Positions 26,210-37,655 of a stretch of 64,000 nucleotides of DNA are shown here, piece by piece. Position numbers and translations under genes: made by a program. The notes under the pieces were generated by a model that saw only the letters and a program-made list of their open reading frames with translations, was not told the origin of the DNA and made no database searches. This DNA comes from Clavelina lepadiformis. Taxonomy: Eukaryota; Chordata; Ascidiacea; Aplousobranchia; Clavelinidae. Numbering within the stretch: the first letter of the stretch is position 1; each line of letters begins with the position of its first letter. Location of the stretch: the NCBI RefSeq assembly GCF_947623445.1, contig NC_135241.1:25794501-25858500 (forward strand). The letters run 5' to 3'.

Positions 26210-26820
26210 ATTTGCATGTGACTACTTCCGTGTATAATGCTGTTGTTTTTCACCTATGCGGTTATACGTATACGTATATTAGTAACCCACACATACGTCA
26301 TCTGACAGTTGCAGTTTCGCCAGTAGTCCTACGTCATCAGATAGATGCTCATACTCAGAAAAGGAATAGACGTGACGTGAGTCAGAGCTGACGTTCGAAA
26401 AGCGTCTTAGGGAAAACCGGCTTCAATAAGTTTTATCAAAGCGATGTCATAAGTGTCTTACTAATAGGTCTTGCTCGAAGTGTAGGCGATTGATCTGTTT
26501 TTCGACCAATTGCTTCTCTTTAGTAATTTGGCCATTAAATAGAGCAAAGATTTTATGTCCTATCCAGGTATTTCACTTTTCCTTAAGTCCCCGTATATTC
26601 TTGTAAAAAAGCCGGGTCCGGACAAGCACAGAAGCACTCATTGAGCATTGAGCATTGAGCATTGAGCATTGAGCATTGAGCATTGAGCATTGAGCTCATA
26701 AGCATCTAAACAATGTTGATTTATTATAAAAAGAAGAAATGTTTTTCATGTTCCCTTACACGAGTGCACTTAGTGTTGTCTGGATCTTGAGATTAATTTT
26801 AATTGAACTGTAAAACAAAT
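26210..26820 (+). repeat. repeat block P (inverted copy at 42580-43370)
   Basis: The block reads in reverse complement at 42580-43370. Anchors include the catacgtcatct segment, agatgctcatactcaga, the aagcgatgtcataagtgtctta area, caattgcttctctttagtaa, tttatgtcctatccaggtat and aacaatgttgatttattat. Here it is followed within about 120 bases by block Q (26940). In the other copy P and Q are far apart and on opposite strands. Confidence 0.8.
26639..26694 (+). repeat. heptamer tandem array, CATTGAG x 8
   Basis: Eight perfect tandem copies of cattgag inside block P. The homologous position in the other copy of P (about 42718-42730) has only one related unit (cttaatgag on the plus strand), so the array expanded after the duplication. 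Confidence 0.9.
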
Positions 26821-26939
26821 TTTAAATTAAATTTAATTTGTTGGTGTATAAAGTTAATAATTTTTTGACATTTTTAACTAAAATTTTAATTATAACTTAA
26901 TGTTTAATTTTTTGTTTTTTGTTGAAATTTAAAATTTCA

Positions 26940-28430
26940 ATCAAAAATATATGTCTTAAGTCAAATGTGTTTCGAATATTTCTTTTCAAACTGTTCTAAA
27001 AAGTTGTGTTATCGTTTCTTTATCTAATCGCAAATTTCTAAACAGTTTGCAACTACATCCGGGAGTTCGGAATTCGGAGTAAAGGAGTTAAAAATTATCA
27101 GTTTTAAAAATTAATTTTAAACACCATTTGATGTGGCGCCCCCAAGCACAAAATAAAACTCTTTGGCACAACTTAAACTCGACAATGATTCCTTGAGCTC
27201 TAGCCCCGGTTACCAAGTTCTTAACAACAACAACACCACCAAGTAACAACACCAAGTTTTGAAATATATCCGTGTTTTTTGTAAAAAAATTGTGGGTTTA
27301 AAAGTTGGTCACAGGACATTTTCAATGAATATTGTAATAGTAATAATAAACAGTAATAATCAGCATGTATTATCAGTATTATGTGACTCTGTCTGCCGCT
27401 GGTTGGTTATAGCAGAAGGATGTGGTCGACTCATACTTCTAAAGTTGTGAAAAGTCGTACATTGACTGATCTTGCAGCTTTCAACCAGCGGCATTTAGAT
27501 TCAACCATTTAGAAAAAAACTCTTAAATGCTTTATTATTACATAAGACTTACAATTATCAAAAACTTGACAAAGTAGACGAACTCTTCGGTATACGTTAT
27601 TTAAACGAGGTCGCCACTTAGATCTAGGACTAACTTTATTTTTGCAAAACCTTATTGCGTCACCACTTAAATTCTTCAGAAGATAATTTCGCAGCAATTT
27701 AAACAATCAACAATGAAAAAACTTACGGAATGAATGAACTTACAGACATAAAAGCAATCAAACTAAGTTCCATTAAAAGTTATTTATAGCTTCAATTCAT
27801 AAAAATTAATATGTTTATGCAATGATTGCACGTAATACTTACAAAACACTTAATACTTGAATATTAAAATGAAATTATGTTGATAAAAACTTAATTCATT
27901 ATTTCGATATTATTCATAGAGAGCATAAACAAAAGCATAATTCTAAACACTGTTAGATCACAATAGAAAACTCAAACTATTAATTACTAATTAATAGACG
28001 GAAAATAGAAAAAGTTGTTAAGTACAATGGCGCTGTAACAATGAACACGACCACTACAAACACAGAAACGATAAAATAAAATAACCTGCCGCAATAGTGG
28101 CGCAATAGTGGCACAAGACCAGTAAAAACACGTCCAAAAACAATGTAAGTGCTATTTCCTTATTATAAACTAGCGGTTCCCAACCTTTTTTGCAGCTCGT
28201 ACCCCTTAGTCTGGTCAGAGCATTCATTGTACCACCAAAAAAATTCTGATGGAATTTTTCTTTATATATTGCTAAATTAAATTCCTTTTATAGCTCAATT
28301 AAACGTTAAACCGGTATTTCACACAAAAATCATAATTTGTGGCTCAAGGATCTTCGTACCCCCAAGGGGTACGAGTACCATTACTTGGGAACCCCTGTTA
28401 TAAACGATATACGCAGTCATATAACTTTGA
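26940..28430 (+). repeat. repeat block Q, copy 1
   Basis: Direct repeat of 58490-60145. Shared anchors in order are gtcttaagtcaaatgtgtt, gttgtgttatcgtttcttta, tgatgtggcgcccccragca, caccaagttttraaatat, a tgtggtcgactcatacttc stretch, and cgatatacgcagtcatataac at the end. No conserved open frame spans it. It may be an old transposon or duplicated host intergenic DNA. A small MITE (28171-28397) sits in this copy only. Confidence 0.8.
28171..28397. mobile_element. hAT-type MITE with perfect 8-bp target duplication
   Basis: The termini are tagcggttcccaacctttt and, at the other end, the reverse complement of caggggttcccaagtaa. The 8-bp sequence ttataaac flanks both sides (28163-28170 and 28398-28405). 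The Q copy at 60110-60130 shows one ttataaac and no insert, which is an empty site. The 227-bp element has no coding capacity. Inner sequence contains taccccttag and acccccaaggggtacg. Confidence 0.92.
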
Positions 28431-29093
28431 GCAACTACAGTGGCATGCAAAAGGTTGAGATGCTGTGAACAGTGAAGGATTTTCACTTTGGCTGGTTATG
28501 GCAATCATTACATGCACGTTGGAATGTTAAGTTTAAAAACGCATTTCTGCATTCTTTATCTATTACATCACAATACATTGATGGTACCAGGCCAAGTAAG
28601 ATAGCGGTTTACTATCTGGCGTTTATGGGTGGTTTCGGAAAGATGCCAAAAATATAAAGAATCGCTATTAAAAGTTTCTATGGTTTGTTTCAGCAAAATA
28701 AAATTTTAATGTTTTGACAAAAATGTTTAAGTAAAAATGCATGAGGGGAAATGCATGAAGTATTCCGCATAACGCGAATACAAACTATGTGGAACATAAA
28801 AGTAGTCGCTGATTGAAAAAATTTGGGATAAAATGGAAACAGTTCACAGGATGAACTTCATAGTCCACAACTGCACTGTAGCAATTTAAAAAACAAACAA
28901 GGACAGATAATGGGGTATTAGACAAAACAATCAATGCAGCATTTATCGGAAAATATTTCCAAGAATTTTTGTAACGAAAACTACCGACTTTAAAATTAAA
29001 ATCTCAACGTGGTTTATATTATACAAGCTATCTATGACATAACAAACAAGATACAGAAATAATAGAAGTATGTAAGTTTTTGCAAATCAATTT
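28431..29093. other. 3' flank of gene B, no other gene
   Basis: Downstream of the gene B stop codon on the minus strand. Probably holds its 3' UTR. Nothing else is recognised. Confidence 0.4.
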
Positions 29094-32000
29094 CTATGAG
29101 TTGTTGATTTCATCATAAGGCCCTTCAACATTTTCATATCTTCTTAATGCGTTCTGTTGTCCATGATTGTGAAGCAAAATTTAATAGAAATATACTTTTG
29201 AAATCATATTTTTACTTTAGCTTTGATTTTTATGATTTAGTTCAAACACTTCAGTTTAATTTTCCTCACCTCAGTATGAACACGTGGAGTAGTGATGACG
29301 TCATCATAAGCACCTTCAATGTTCTCATATCTTTTGGAACTACTTGATGTATTTCCTTGATTGTTCGAATCAGCATTGGATTCTTCCCCATTCAAGACAA
29401 TGTAACCTGCATTGTCTGCGTAATAAAGTGTTCAATTGGTCAAATTTTACTTTAGTATGATGTTGTTTCTATGTTACAGTATTTGTTACCTCCACAATAA
29501 ACATTATATTGTGGTGTTAGGCTGTTATTTGTATAACTCATAAAAATTGTAAATAAGATAATTTACCAGTTTCCAGCTGAGAATTTGAATCTCTGTTTCT
29601 CTGCAAAAATCAAACAAAGTAAGATTCAAGCAGCTGCAATCAATGCTGCTGAGTAATATTTAAAATAAAACAGGAATTACCAAGTGACCAGTTGTGCTTC
29701 CATTAATGGCAAGGTATCCATTTTCATCTGCAGATTTATAAACACAAAAAATAGTTTATAATTCTTACAAAAACAGTCATGAAGATTACGAAACTCGTTA
29801 ACCTTTGTCATGTTACTATTCAAATCAAAATGAAAAATTTACTCCAGCTTTTGAATAAATGAAGCAAATATGAGCAAGGTTGCAAAATTGCAATTCGCAA
29901 TTCAAATTTGCAATTCTTGCAAAAGCAATCATGAAGATTTTGAAACTCCTAAATCTATGCAACGTAACTGTTTACTTTCCTGATTTGAATAGATGACAAT
30001 AGTTCACTTGAAAATTCTTCATGGAAAAATTTCGTGTTACTTAATATTTCTATAGAACAATCAGTCAGAGCAAATATTATGAGGTCATACCTTCAGCTGG
30101 ACCAACTACTTCATAATTCCTTTGGTTATCTGAGTTAATCTGCGATCATTTATAACTTTAATTAGATTTCAAAACACATGAAGCCATTCAATGTATAATA
30201 AATTGTTACAATAATCATTTCCATTATAATATATACAAAAATTTTGATTACTTGGATTGAATAATTTCCATCAACATCAATGTAACCAGGTTGATCTGGA
30301 AAAATAAACAATGTTTTGTAAGTAACATGAGCATATGCACATATAAAAGCAAATAAAAATATAACTACTAACGTTAACTAGACTATAATAGAAATAAAAA
30401 CATGAACAAATTAGCAAATTGTTATTAAATAGCTTTGAAAAATAATGATCATTTTTGACACCATTTTATAAAAACATATTTAAAGTTATTTGAAGTATCA
30501 GTTGTGGCCTAAAGAATAATGGCACCTGTCAATACGCGGTTGCCACTGACAGTAGGATACATTTCATTAGACTGACTTCCATCTGTGTACATAGCAAGAA
30601 TACAGAGAAAAGAATTTATAAACTAACGAAAAAAAGTTTTTTAAAACATTGACCAAAAACAACGTACATTTAAGATAGTCACAAACTGCAAATGGAGATA
30701 AAATAAAAACAATTTTGGAATATAAATATAAAAACCTAAGTTCCAAGCAAGCCAGTTTCAACAAAATAATCAAACAAATCCAAAACAATAAACAAACTTT
30801 TCTTCTGAGTTGCACTCCATCTATAAACACCATAACCGGCTGCACATAAAATGAGCACCACAACACCAGCAATAATCCCAGCAATTGCACCAGTGGAGAG
30901 ACCAGGAGTGCCAGGTGGTTCCCCATTGCCATCTGTATTGTCCACAACTTCAATGTGAAAGAGTAAAACACTATTCGAGAATAAACTGCTGCTGGAAGAT
31001 TTCACGGTGAGCTCGTATCTTCCATTGTCTGAATTTGTTACCTGTAGCGATTATAGTATTTTTATTTTGATGTCATTAACTTGACGACCAGCAGTAATCC
31101 ATGAGTTGCAATTGTAAGTGCTGCAGATGATAGCTTGCTTCAGCTCAAAGCTTATCGTTAACTACTGTTAGGAAGGGCTATATAATTATTAGTGCACAGC
31201 ACAAGTCAGTTAGTTACCAATTTATTAATTAAATTATCAATGCACACTTTTTTTCATGAAAAGACTGATTACAATATTGTTAAACTGATGCAGTAAATTT
31301 AATAAAAGTAGAAATTTGTAATGAATTTAATAATTTAGCTGTAAGCCAATAACCTTGCAATGTAAGTTAAATTTGTAATTACTTTGTTACTTCAACAGTA
31401 AACTTACAGAGTATACTTATTTCCTATGTCTACCCCAGAATTTTACCCAGAGTTTCCAGCAAACTTAGTCCATAAGAACAAAAAAATTTTATTTCATAAG
31501 TTTTAATAAATTAATTCAACTGTATCTGTACATGGTCGTTGGTTTATAAGATTGCACAAAACTTATGCCAATTACTCACTTGTGTTCGAGTGAATGTGAA
31601 AGTTTGTTGGCCTTGGTCACCAGTTGATTCTATAGTCATTAAAACATCACCTGCCACCGATGATCCTGGTAAATAAATTAGTCTACTTTTTCATCAAAAT
31701 TGAAAACAATGCTGGCTGGTGCTAACAGCAGACTAACGAGTGTTAAACTACTTAGAAGTTGCTTTGGGTGATGTCACCTCCAAACTAAAAATGTTGATTA
31801 TTACAGCAAAAACTTTCAATACTGTCTTCATAACTGTTTGACCAATTTTTAGAAAATTTGTATTTTTGTTTTTCTTTAAAAAAGGTTTCAAGTTAAGCAA
31901 TAACTTTTTTGCTTAGTGGTTTAAGAGTAAATCAAAAAAGCCCTTAATTTTGAGCCATCCTAAATTGTGAAATGACATCCAAAAAAGCATAATATTTAAA

Positions 32001-35000
32001 CTCAAGATAACTTTATAATAAAGACCTGTTCAACACATCAAAGTACTGTAAGTACAGGTCGCAAATAGCTCTTGTTGAGTTCACCACATCCTGATAAATA
32101 AATGACCATAGAAATCAAGTCAAAAGTTACCATTTTTGCTCAATGATATGAACAGTGAGTTTGGATTCGAGAAAAACACAACAGAGCAGATTTCAGTTTC
32201 ATTCAAATTCCAATTACAAGTTGGAATTTTATCATCCTGTGTTGCAGCGTCTGGAAATACAAACATTAGTTTTATTGGGCAAGATCATCAAAATTTAGAT
32301 ATGTAAAACAGGTTTATGTTAAAAATCTGGTTTATAAAACATAGTTACTTTTGCAAGCTATTACAGTGAAATTAGCCCATTAAAAAATTAAAATCTTTTT
32401 TAATAAAAAGTTTAAAACATCTACTTCATTGTATAAAAGCATGCACATGTAAAATTAAATGTTGATTGCATATGCTACACATTGATATAAATAATGTAAA
32501 GGTAAATATGCATCTAATTTGATTTTCTAAACATCACTCATTCAAACCAATTACAAAGCAACCCATGCATAGAAAATGTACAGGTTTAATAAAAGCAAAT
32601 GCCAGTGAAACATCAGCAATAATTATCAAAAAGCTTTAATAATCAAAATGTACAAAAAACAACTTCAATTTACTTTGTTCTATTTAAATAGTCTTTAAAG
32701 AAATGATTCCAGTTGCATCGCTACAACTGTTATCATGTAAATTACAAGTTCATACATCTACATTACACAGGGAAAGAAATATATCATACTCAATTAAACT
32801 TCCAATTAATGAACAGCAAACAATTCAAACATTACAGAAACATCTTTTGACAAACATTAGAGAGTTAGAAAGTTGGACAAAGTTAGTTAGATAAATAAAA
32901 AAGTTAATGTTAGATATTTAATTTGTCAGTTAAACATTTGATGTAGATTATTACCTAAACCATTACTTTCTGTTTGGCTTGTTAAACCATTTATAGACTT
33001 TTCAGCATGTTATGACTTTTGTGCATATATTTGTCTACAGTTGGCAAAAGTATTACTGCCATGCTATCAACTTTGTTCTACTCATTTCTTGGGTTCCATG
33101 ACATTTGACCGCAGGAATTCGACCGCGAACAAACTAACCGGGAACAGACTGACCGGAATGAAAATTGACCGGGAGGTAAATTGACCGTGCAAGTGCTGAA
33201 TTATTGTGTTTAAGTTGATGGTAGTATATGATATGTAAAGTAAATATTTGTTTGTAACTAATTCCTTTGTTTTTTACAAAATTGTTTTTTATTTCAATAC
33301 ACATTGAAACATTTATTGAAATAAACAGAAATATTTCCGGAAATACGAGTAACAACATTAAAAGAAGTTCACTGCAAAACACATATGACACTGCATAATA
33401 AGGGCACTAAAATTTACACAAGCTGTTATTTGACAAATAAGGAAGTTTATTGCGCAAATTGTAGGTTGTGGGCGATGCCTCTGAGAAAATCTAATATGTC
33501 ACGGTGTGCAAAATCTTCAACGATGGTTTGAAGTCGCGCATCCAGATCCTTGTATTATCTCCTTTTGGCAGGAGGCCCTTGGGCACAGAGCGCCTCAATC
33601 TTGTTTTTGTTTATGTTCTGCAATTTCCTCAAAGCTTCTATAAATTTCCAAATGGTTGGGTGTTGCATTGATAACATCTTGTTTATTAGATTGTGGTGAC
33701 CTTCAACTTTGTTGTTGGTTCTGGCGTCGCCATTTAACACCCGAACATGGACGTACATCAGGCTTCAACTTACAACTTCGTCTAATGTCCAACTCTTTTT
33801 GCAATTTACAATTATTAGTATAACCATAACCAAGACTTAAAACTAGGGGAGTCCTGACGTACAGATTCAATCTGACAATTTACTTAACTAAAGTGTCCAT
33901 TGTTATTACAATGAGTCCATTGTTACTACATGACATAGGCTACAACGCATTGTTTCATAATCTCATCAAACAACTCATCTAGACCGGGAAAATGGATGTA
34001 ACAATAGGAAATCTATGAATAAAGGTGAAAAACCCGTAGGGTCACCCTACACCTTACAAGGGGCCAACAAACCCTACGAGTGGCAACCTTGACTGCAATA
34101 CACATACTAAATTGGCTGGGATTAAAGCTAGTGAATGATAGTGAATTAGAATTTTGACCTTTTGACGGCCAATTTGTCGCCGGCCAATTTATCGACGGTT
34201 AATTTGATCGCCGGCCAATTTGATGCCGGTCAGTTGACCACTACCAGTTGTCGCCGGTGAATTTGTTCAGTCAATTCTTGTGATCCCCATTTCTTGTCTG
34301 TTTACAGCATTACATTTATAGTTGGTAAACTCTAATGTAAATTTTTTATCCTGAAACATCTTTTACTCACATAGTACATCCACAATATATTCCAACGATC
34401 TTCCACTTGAACCAGGATAAACATCAGTATAAGGAGTAACAGCCTGACATGAGATTACTTTGTTGTTGTCACTTCTTTGTAATGAAGACAATATGAGTTG
34501 TTCCCCCTTTGTAAAATTGGTGTCATGTTACAAAAGTAGAAATGTAAATACAAGGTCAAATAATTGATTCACCTGTGTCGTATTGTAGCTCTTTCCTCCA
34601 ATATAGAATCGAGAAGTATTTCCAGCAGGAATGACATCATTGTAATTACAAGTCAGATGGAAACCATCTCCTTCAAGCACAGTCAGTTTATTGCCATCAC
34701 TTAAACTGCTTGCAAGGGATACATTAGGAGCTGAATAAAAAATAATGTTAGTTTCAGTAATGACTGTAAACAGCTTTCATTACTTAGGGTTAGCTTATCA
34801 TTTGTAGTTTATGACAACAAAAATAATTAGAAACCTGTCCAACATTGCAGAGTATCTTCACCACTCCATTCTGCTGAAGCCAGACAAGTAGTGTCACTAG
34901 ATGTCAGCATTGCACCATTTGAGTAAAACAATTCTCCTCCGTTAGAACAAGTAAACTTTCCTGGTGAGCTGAATATCTTAGAAGTTGCATCCACAATAAC

Positions 35001-36667
35001 ATCATATGGAAGTGAGGAGTTACAATCTGCGGCAAATTGCACATCTATTAGTATCAAATGTATGAAGCAGCATAATTAAGTAGGCCTACTTTATATTACA
35101 ATGTCAGTGCAAGTTTTTTGGCCATGCATGCCTGATATATTCATTATGGCTACTGTTTGACCTCGTACTATGCCAGTTTCTACAAAACTCTGAGTTGCGT
35201 TTAAAATTCAGTCATTTACATAAATTTTAAACACAATACCTTGCAAAGTCCTAGTGATAGGACCTGGTGTGGTTGCAGTCGTGCATCTTACTTCAATATT
35301 CAAATTCCCAGCAACAAGTGGTTGAGTGACTGTCAATGTTGTTATTATGTGACTTGTTCCATCAATTGTTTGTTGAGTGCAAGTGATGCTGTCATATGTG
35401 CCTGGTGATAGAGCAACACATCCACCAAATAATCCTGAGTAAAACCGAGCACCACTTCCACTGTCCAGCTCTCCTCCATAGAACCAAGCACATGAATCAG
35501 TAGAATCATTTGGTGTTGGAAAATGAGCAGTTACAATGAGATTGTTGAAACCAGTTGCCAATGGATTGTACGGAGGATCAATGCTGATTGTTGTGATTGC
35601 TGCTGCTCTCAAAACACCTGGTTAAAATTATTTCGCAAAATTAGGATTTCTCGCTTCTTGATTTCTTAACATGGCTTTAACCGTAATTCATTTAAACTTC
35701 ATTTTAGCTGCTGGTTTACTTAAGCAATTTACTTTACGAAGCAGGATAAAACTTAGTGGAGGGTGCGATTAACCCCCGTCTCAAACAGTCAGGAGTAGCT
35801 CAGTTAAAAAGATAAAGGTGATTTCCTGCCTTGAATGGCTCTGGGGCAAGTTTAAATTGAGGGGCAAGTCCAAAAACAAATTGGCCTGAGATATAATATA
35901 GTTAGTATAGTGTATGTAGTTGTCAGTAAATATAGTGGTGAAAGAATTTGTACTAATAATAATAGTGTATGTAGTTGTCGTAGGATGGGTTTAAAGTGAG
36001 GGGCAAGTCCAAAAACAAGTTGGCTTTAAATCAAAGAACGATTTCCAGTAAATATACTGGTGAAAAAGTTTTTAATAATGTGTAGTGCTTAGACAATTAT
36101 TGTGAAAATTGTGTTGCAAATTTGGTTTCCTATTATGGTGATTATGAACTATGATTGTCATTATAGGGTTAGGAAAAATTCTATCCATATTTGATCCAAA
36201 CACCCAAATCATACCAATTGTTTTTTTAACTGTGGCTTAACAAGAACCGCCATCTTCATCATAATTAAGTGGTGAATTCGTGTTTTTTTGCCATTTATTT
36301 ATGATAATAACTACTTAACCACTACATATCATTAACAATCTATTGTCCAATATATTTCCCGATAATTACTCTTTGAATTTACGCCAACTTATTTATGGAC
36401 TTTAAAGGTTTAACTTCGAACTATAACTCGATTACTCCCCTTGTATCAAAACATAACTATCCTTAAAATTTACCATGATTACAGCATATAACAGGCTATT
36501 TAGCAAAGTTAAACGATTGTATAAGATGCTCTTTAGCGATGTTGCAAACAAGCATATTCTCATAAAATAGAAACCTCTTTGACAACGCAATAATTTACAC
36601 AAACATGCAAACAAATGTACAAACCATATATTATCAGCAGACAATGAAGATCCAAGCCCAACCTCAT
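29094..36667 (-). CDS. receptor gene B: signal, D-domain, CCP, split Ig, TM, long tyrosine tail (593 aa)
   Basis: Inferred exons, minus strand, are: signal 36625-36667 (MRLGLDLHCLLIIY), D 35240-35605, CCP 34835-35026, Ig halves 34573-34730 and 34371-34506, 32131-32250 (TCNWNLNETEICSVVFFSNP), 31580-31665, membrane exon 30798-31041 (hydrophobic run from TGAIAGIIAG to CAAGYGVY, then RWSATQKK), and tail exons 30526-30582 (NEMYPTV), 30252-30295 (DQPGYIDV), 30091-30139 (RNYEVVGP), 29681-29727 (DENGYLAI), 29567-29600, 29270-29415 (DNAGYIVL ... RYENIEGAYDDVI) and 29094-29153 (RYENVEGPYDEINNS, stop). The lengths sum to 1782 nt, exactly 594 codons, and all phases fit, so the gene looks intact. The tail has about eight Tyr motifs of Y-x-x-[I/L/V] or Y-x-N type, suited to SH2-domain binding. 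The MULE at 33092-34287 lies in its largest intron, and another lies about 150 bp upstream of the start codon. Role as a recognition receptor is inferred. Confidence 0.8.
33092..34287 (-). mobile_element. MULE transposon 2, in an intron of gene B
   Basis: The 9-bp sequence catttcttg flanks the element on both sides (33083-33091 and 34288-34296), the size expected for Mutator-like elements. Each end is made of an irregular tandem series of ttgaccg-type motifs (33103-33190) or their inverse (34160-34265). Inside is a remnant of a transposase C-terminal region. At 1196 bp it is an internally deleted copy. Confidence 0.85.
33555..33758 (-). pseudogene. MULE transposase C-terminal fragment
   Basis: The 67-residue frame contains DARTNNKVEGHHNLIN, HPTIWKFIEALRKLQ and a basic end (PPAKRR). 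This matches the E-containing end of FLYWCH/MULE transposases (R-T-N-N-x-x-E-G-x-H, then HPT-[I/L]-x-x-[F/L]). The corresponding part of MULE 1 is DLPRTNNSIEGWHNAF. The catalytic Asp residues and FLYWCH region are missing, so this copy cannot encode a working enzyme. Confidence 0.75.
35851..36412. mobile_element. foldback MITE, copy 2, in intron 1 of gene B
   Basis: It begins gtttaaattgaggggcaag, as copy 1 does at about 22895, and carries the same agttgtcagtaaatatagtgg arm. The closing arm (ataactacttaaccactac near 36306-36330) is followed by gccaacttatttatggact, the inverse of the leader. The gaggggcaagtccaaaaac leader occurs a second time at about 35998, so this copy has an internal duplication. 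Confidence 0.7.
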
Positions 36668-36829
36668 GGCTTCTCCTTTAGATGGACAACTTTGTTATAA
36701 GCAGATATTAAGTTCTTGATTCTCAGTGGTTAATAAAACTTAAAACACGCAAAAGTTATTCAATAATGAACTGCTATAGCCTATATATAAAATTTAATCT
36801 AAAAAATGCATTACGGAAACTCGTGACCC

Positions 36830-37060
36830 GACACCTTATCGAAAGACACTTTATCGAACGACACTTAATCGAACGACACTTTATCGAAAGACACTTAATC
36901 GAACGACACCTGATCGAAACGACACCTGATCGAAACGACAGTTGATCGAAAGACACTTTATCGAACCGAAAGTTGATCAAACGACACTTTATCGAACCGA
37001 CAGTTAATCAAAACGACAGTTGATCGAACGACACTTTATCGAACCGACAGTTCAAGCAAG
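36830..37060 (+). repeat. MULE 1 left terminal tandem array
   Basis: About fifteen imperfect units of the type cgacactttatcgaa, with variants gacacctgatcgaaa and gacagttgatcgaa. The TCGA core makes each unit partly self-complementary. The right end carries the reverse complement array. Not a CRISPR array, since units are contiguous without unique spacers. Confidence 0.88.
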
Positions 37061-37655
37061 ATTTTTGCGTGTTTCTCAAACATTGAAACAATGGGTCATT
37101 GTGATGTTCAGCTATCTGTCCATGTTTGTTTGATAAAGTTAGATTTTGTAATTTTTGAGATATTGTGATATTTATATAATTTTGCTCTCTCTCCGCATTG
37201 AAACGTATTACTCATTTACGCACCAATAACTTGACTAACTATTCTTTTTCGTTCTCTTTTCACAGCGGGGGCGCGGCGTAACAAGAAGAATTTATAGAAA
37301 TGTGTCACTTTTAGAAATACCTAATTTACACTAAATTCACTTTCTTTAGTTTTACAATTATGATGTATACAGGAAGCCAGATGATGTTTCTACTAACCTG
37401 TAATAATCTCATCGTCTACGACGCATAGGTTTCTAGTAATTAACGATTGCAAATGTGTGTGCGGGGTTGGCCACACCTAGTTTTTTTAGTAAACTCGCGA
37501 GCCTGGTTAGGATAGGGTTAAAAGATCCACAATTTATTGAAACAACTGACGATATGCACTGTTAAAAGAACGACAATTTATTAAAAGAACTGACAACATG
37601 CACTGTTAAAAGCACGACAACTGACGAAGTGCACATTTCAATCGCATTCATTTAA

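Noticed and set aside
35790-35850. tRNA-like stretch around agtagctcagtt
   Set aside because: There is an A-box-like start, but no B-box and no cloverleaf that I can pair. At most it is a decayed SINE.
36830-37060. Regular short repeats suggestive of a CRISPR array
   Set aside because: Units are contiguous and variable without unique spacers, are mirrored at 39965-40200, and sit at the ends of a MULE in a eukaryotic genome.
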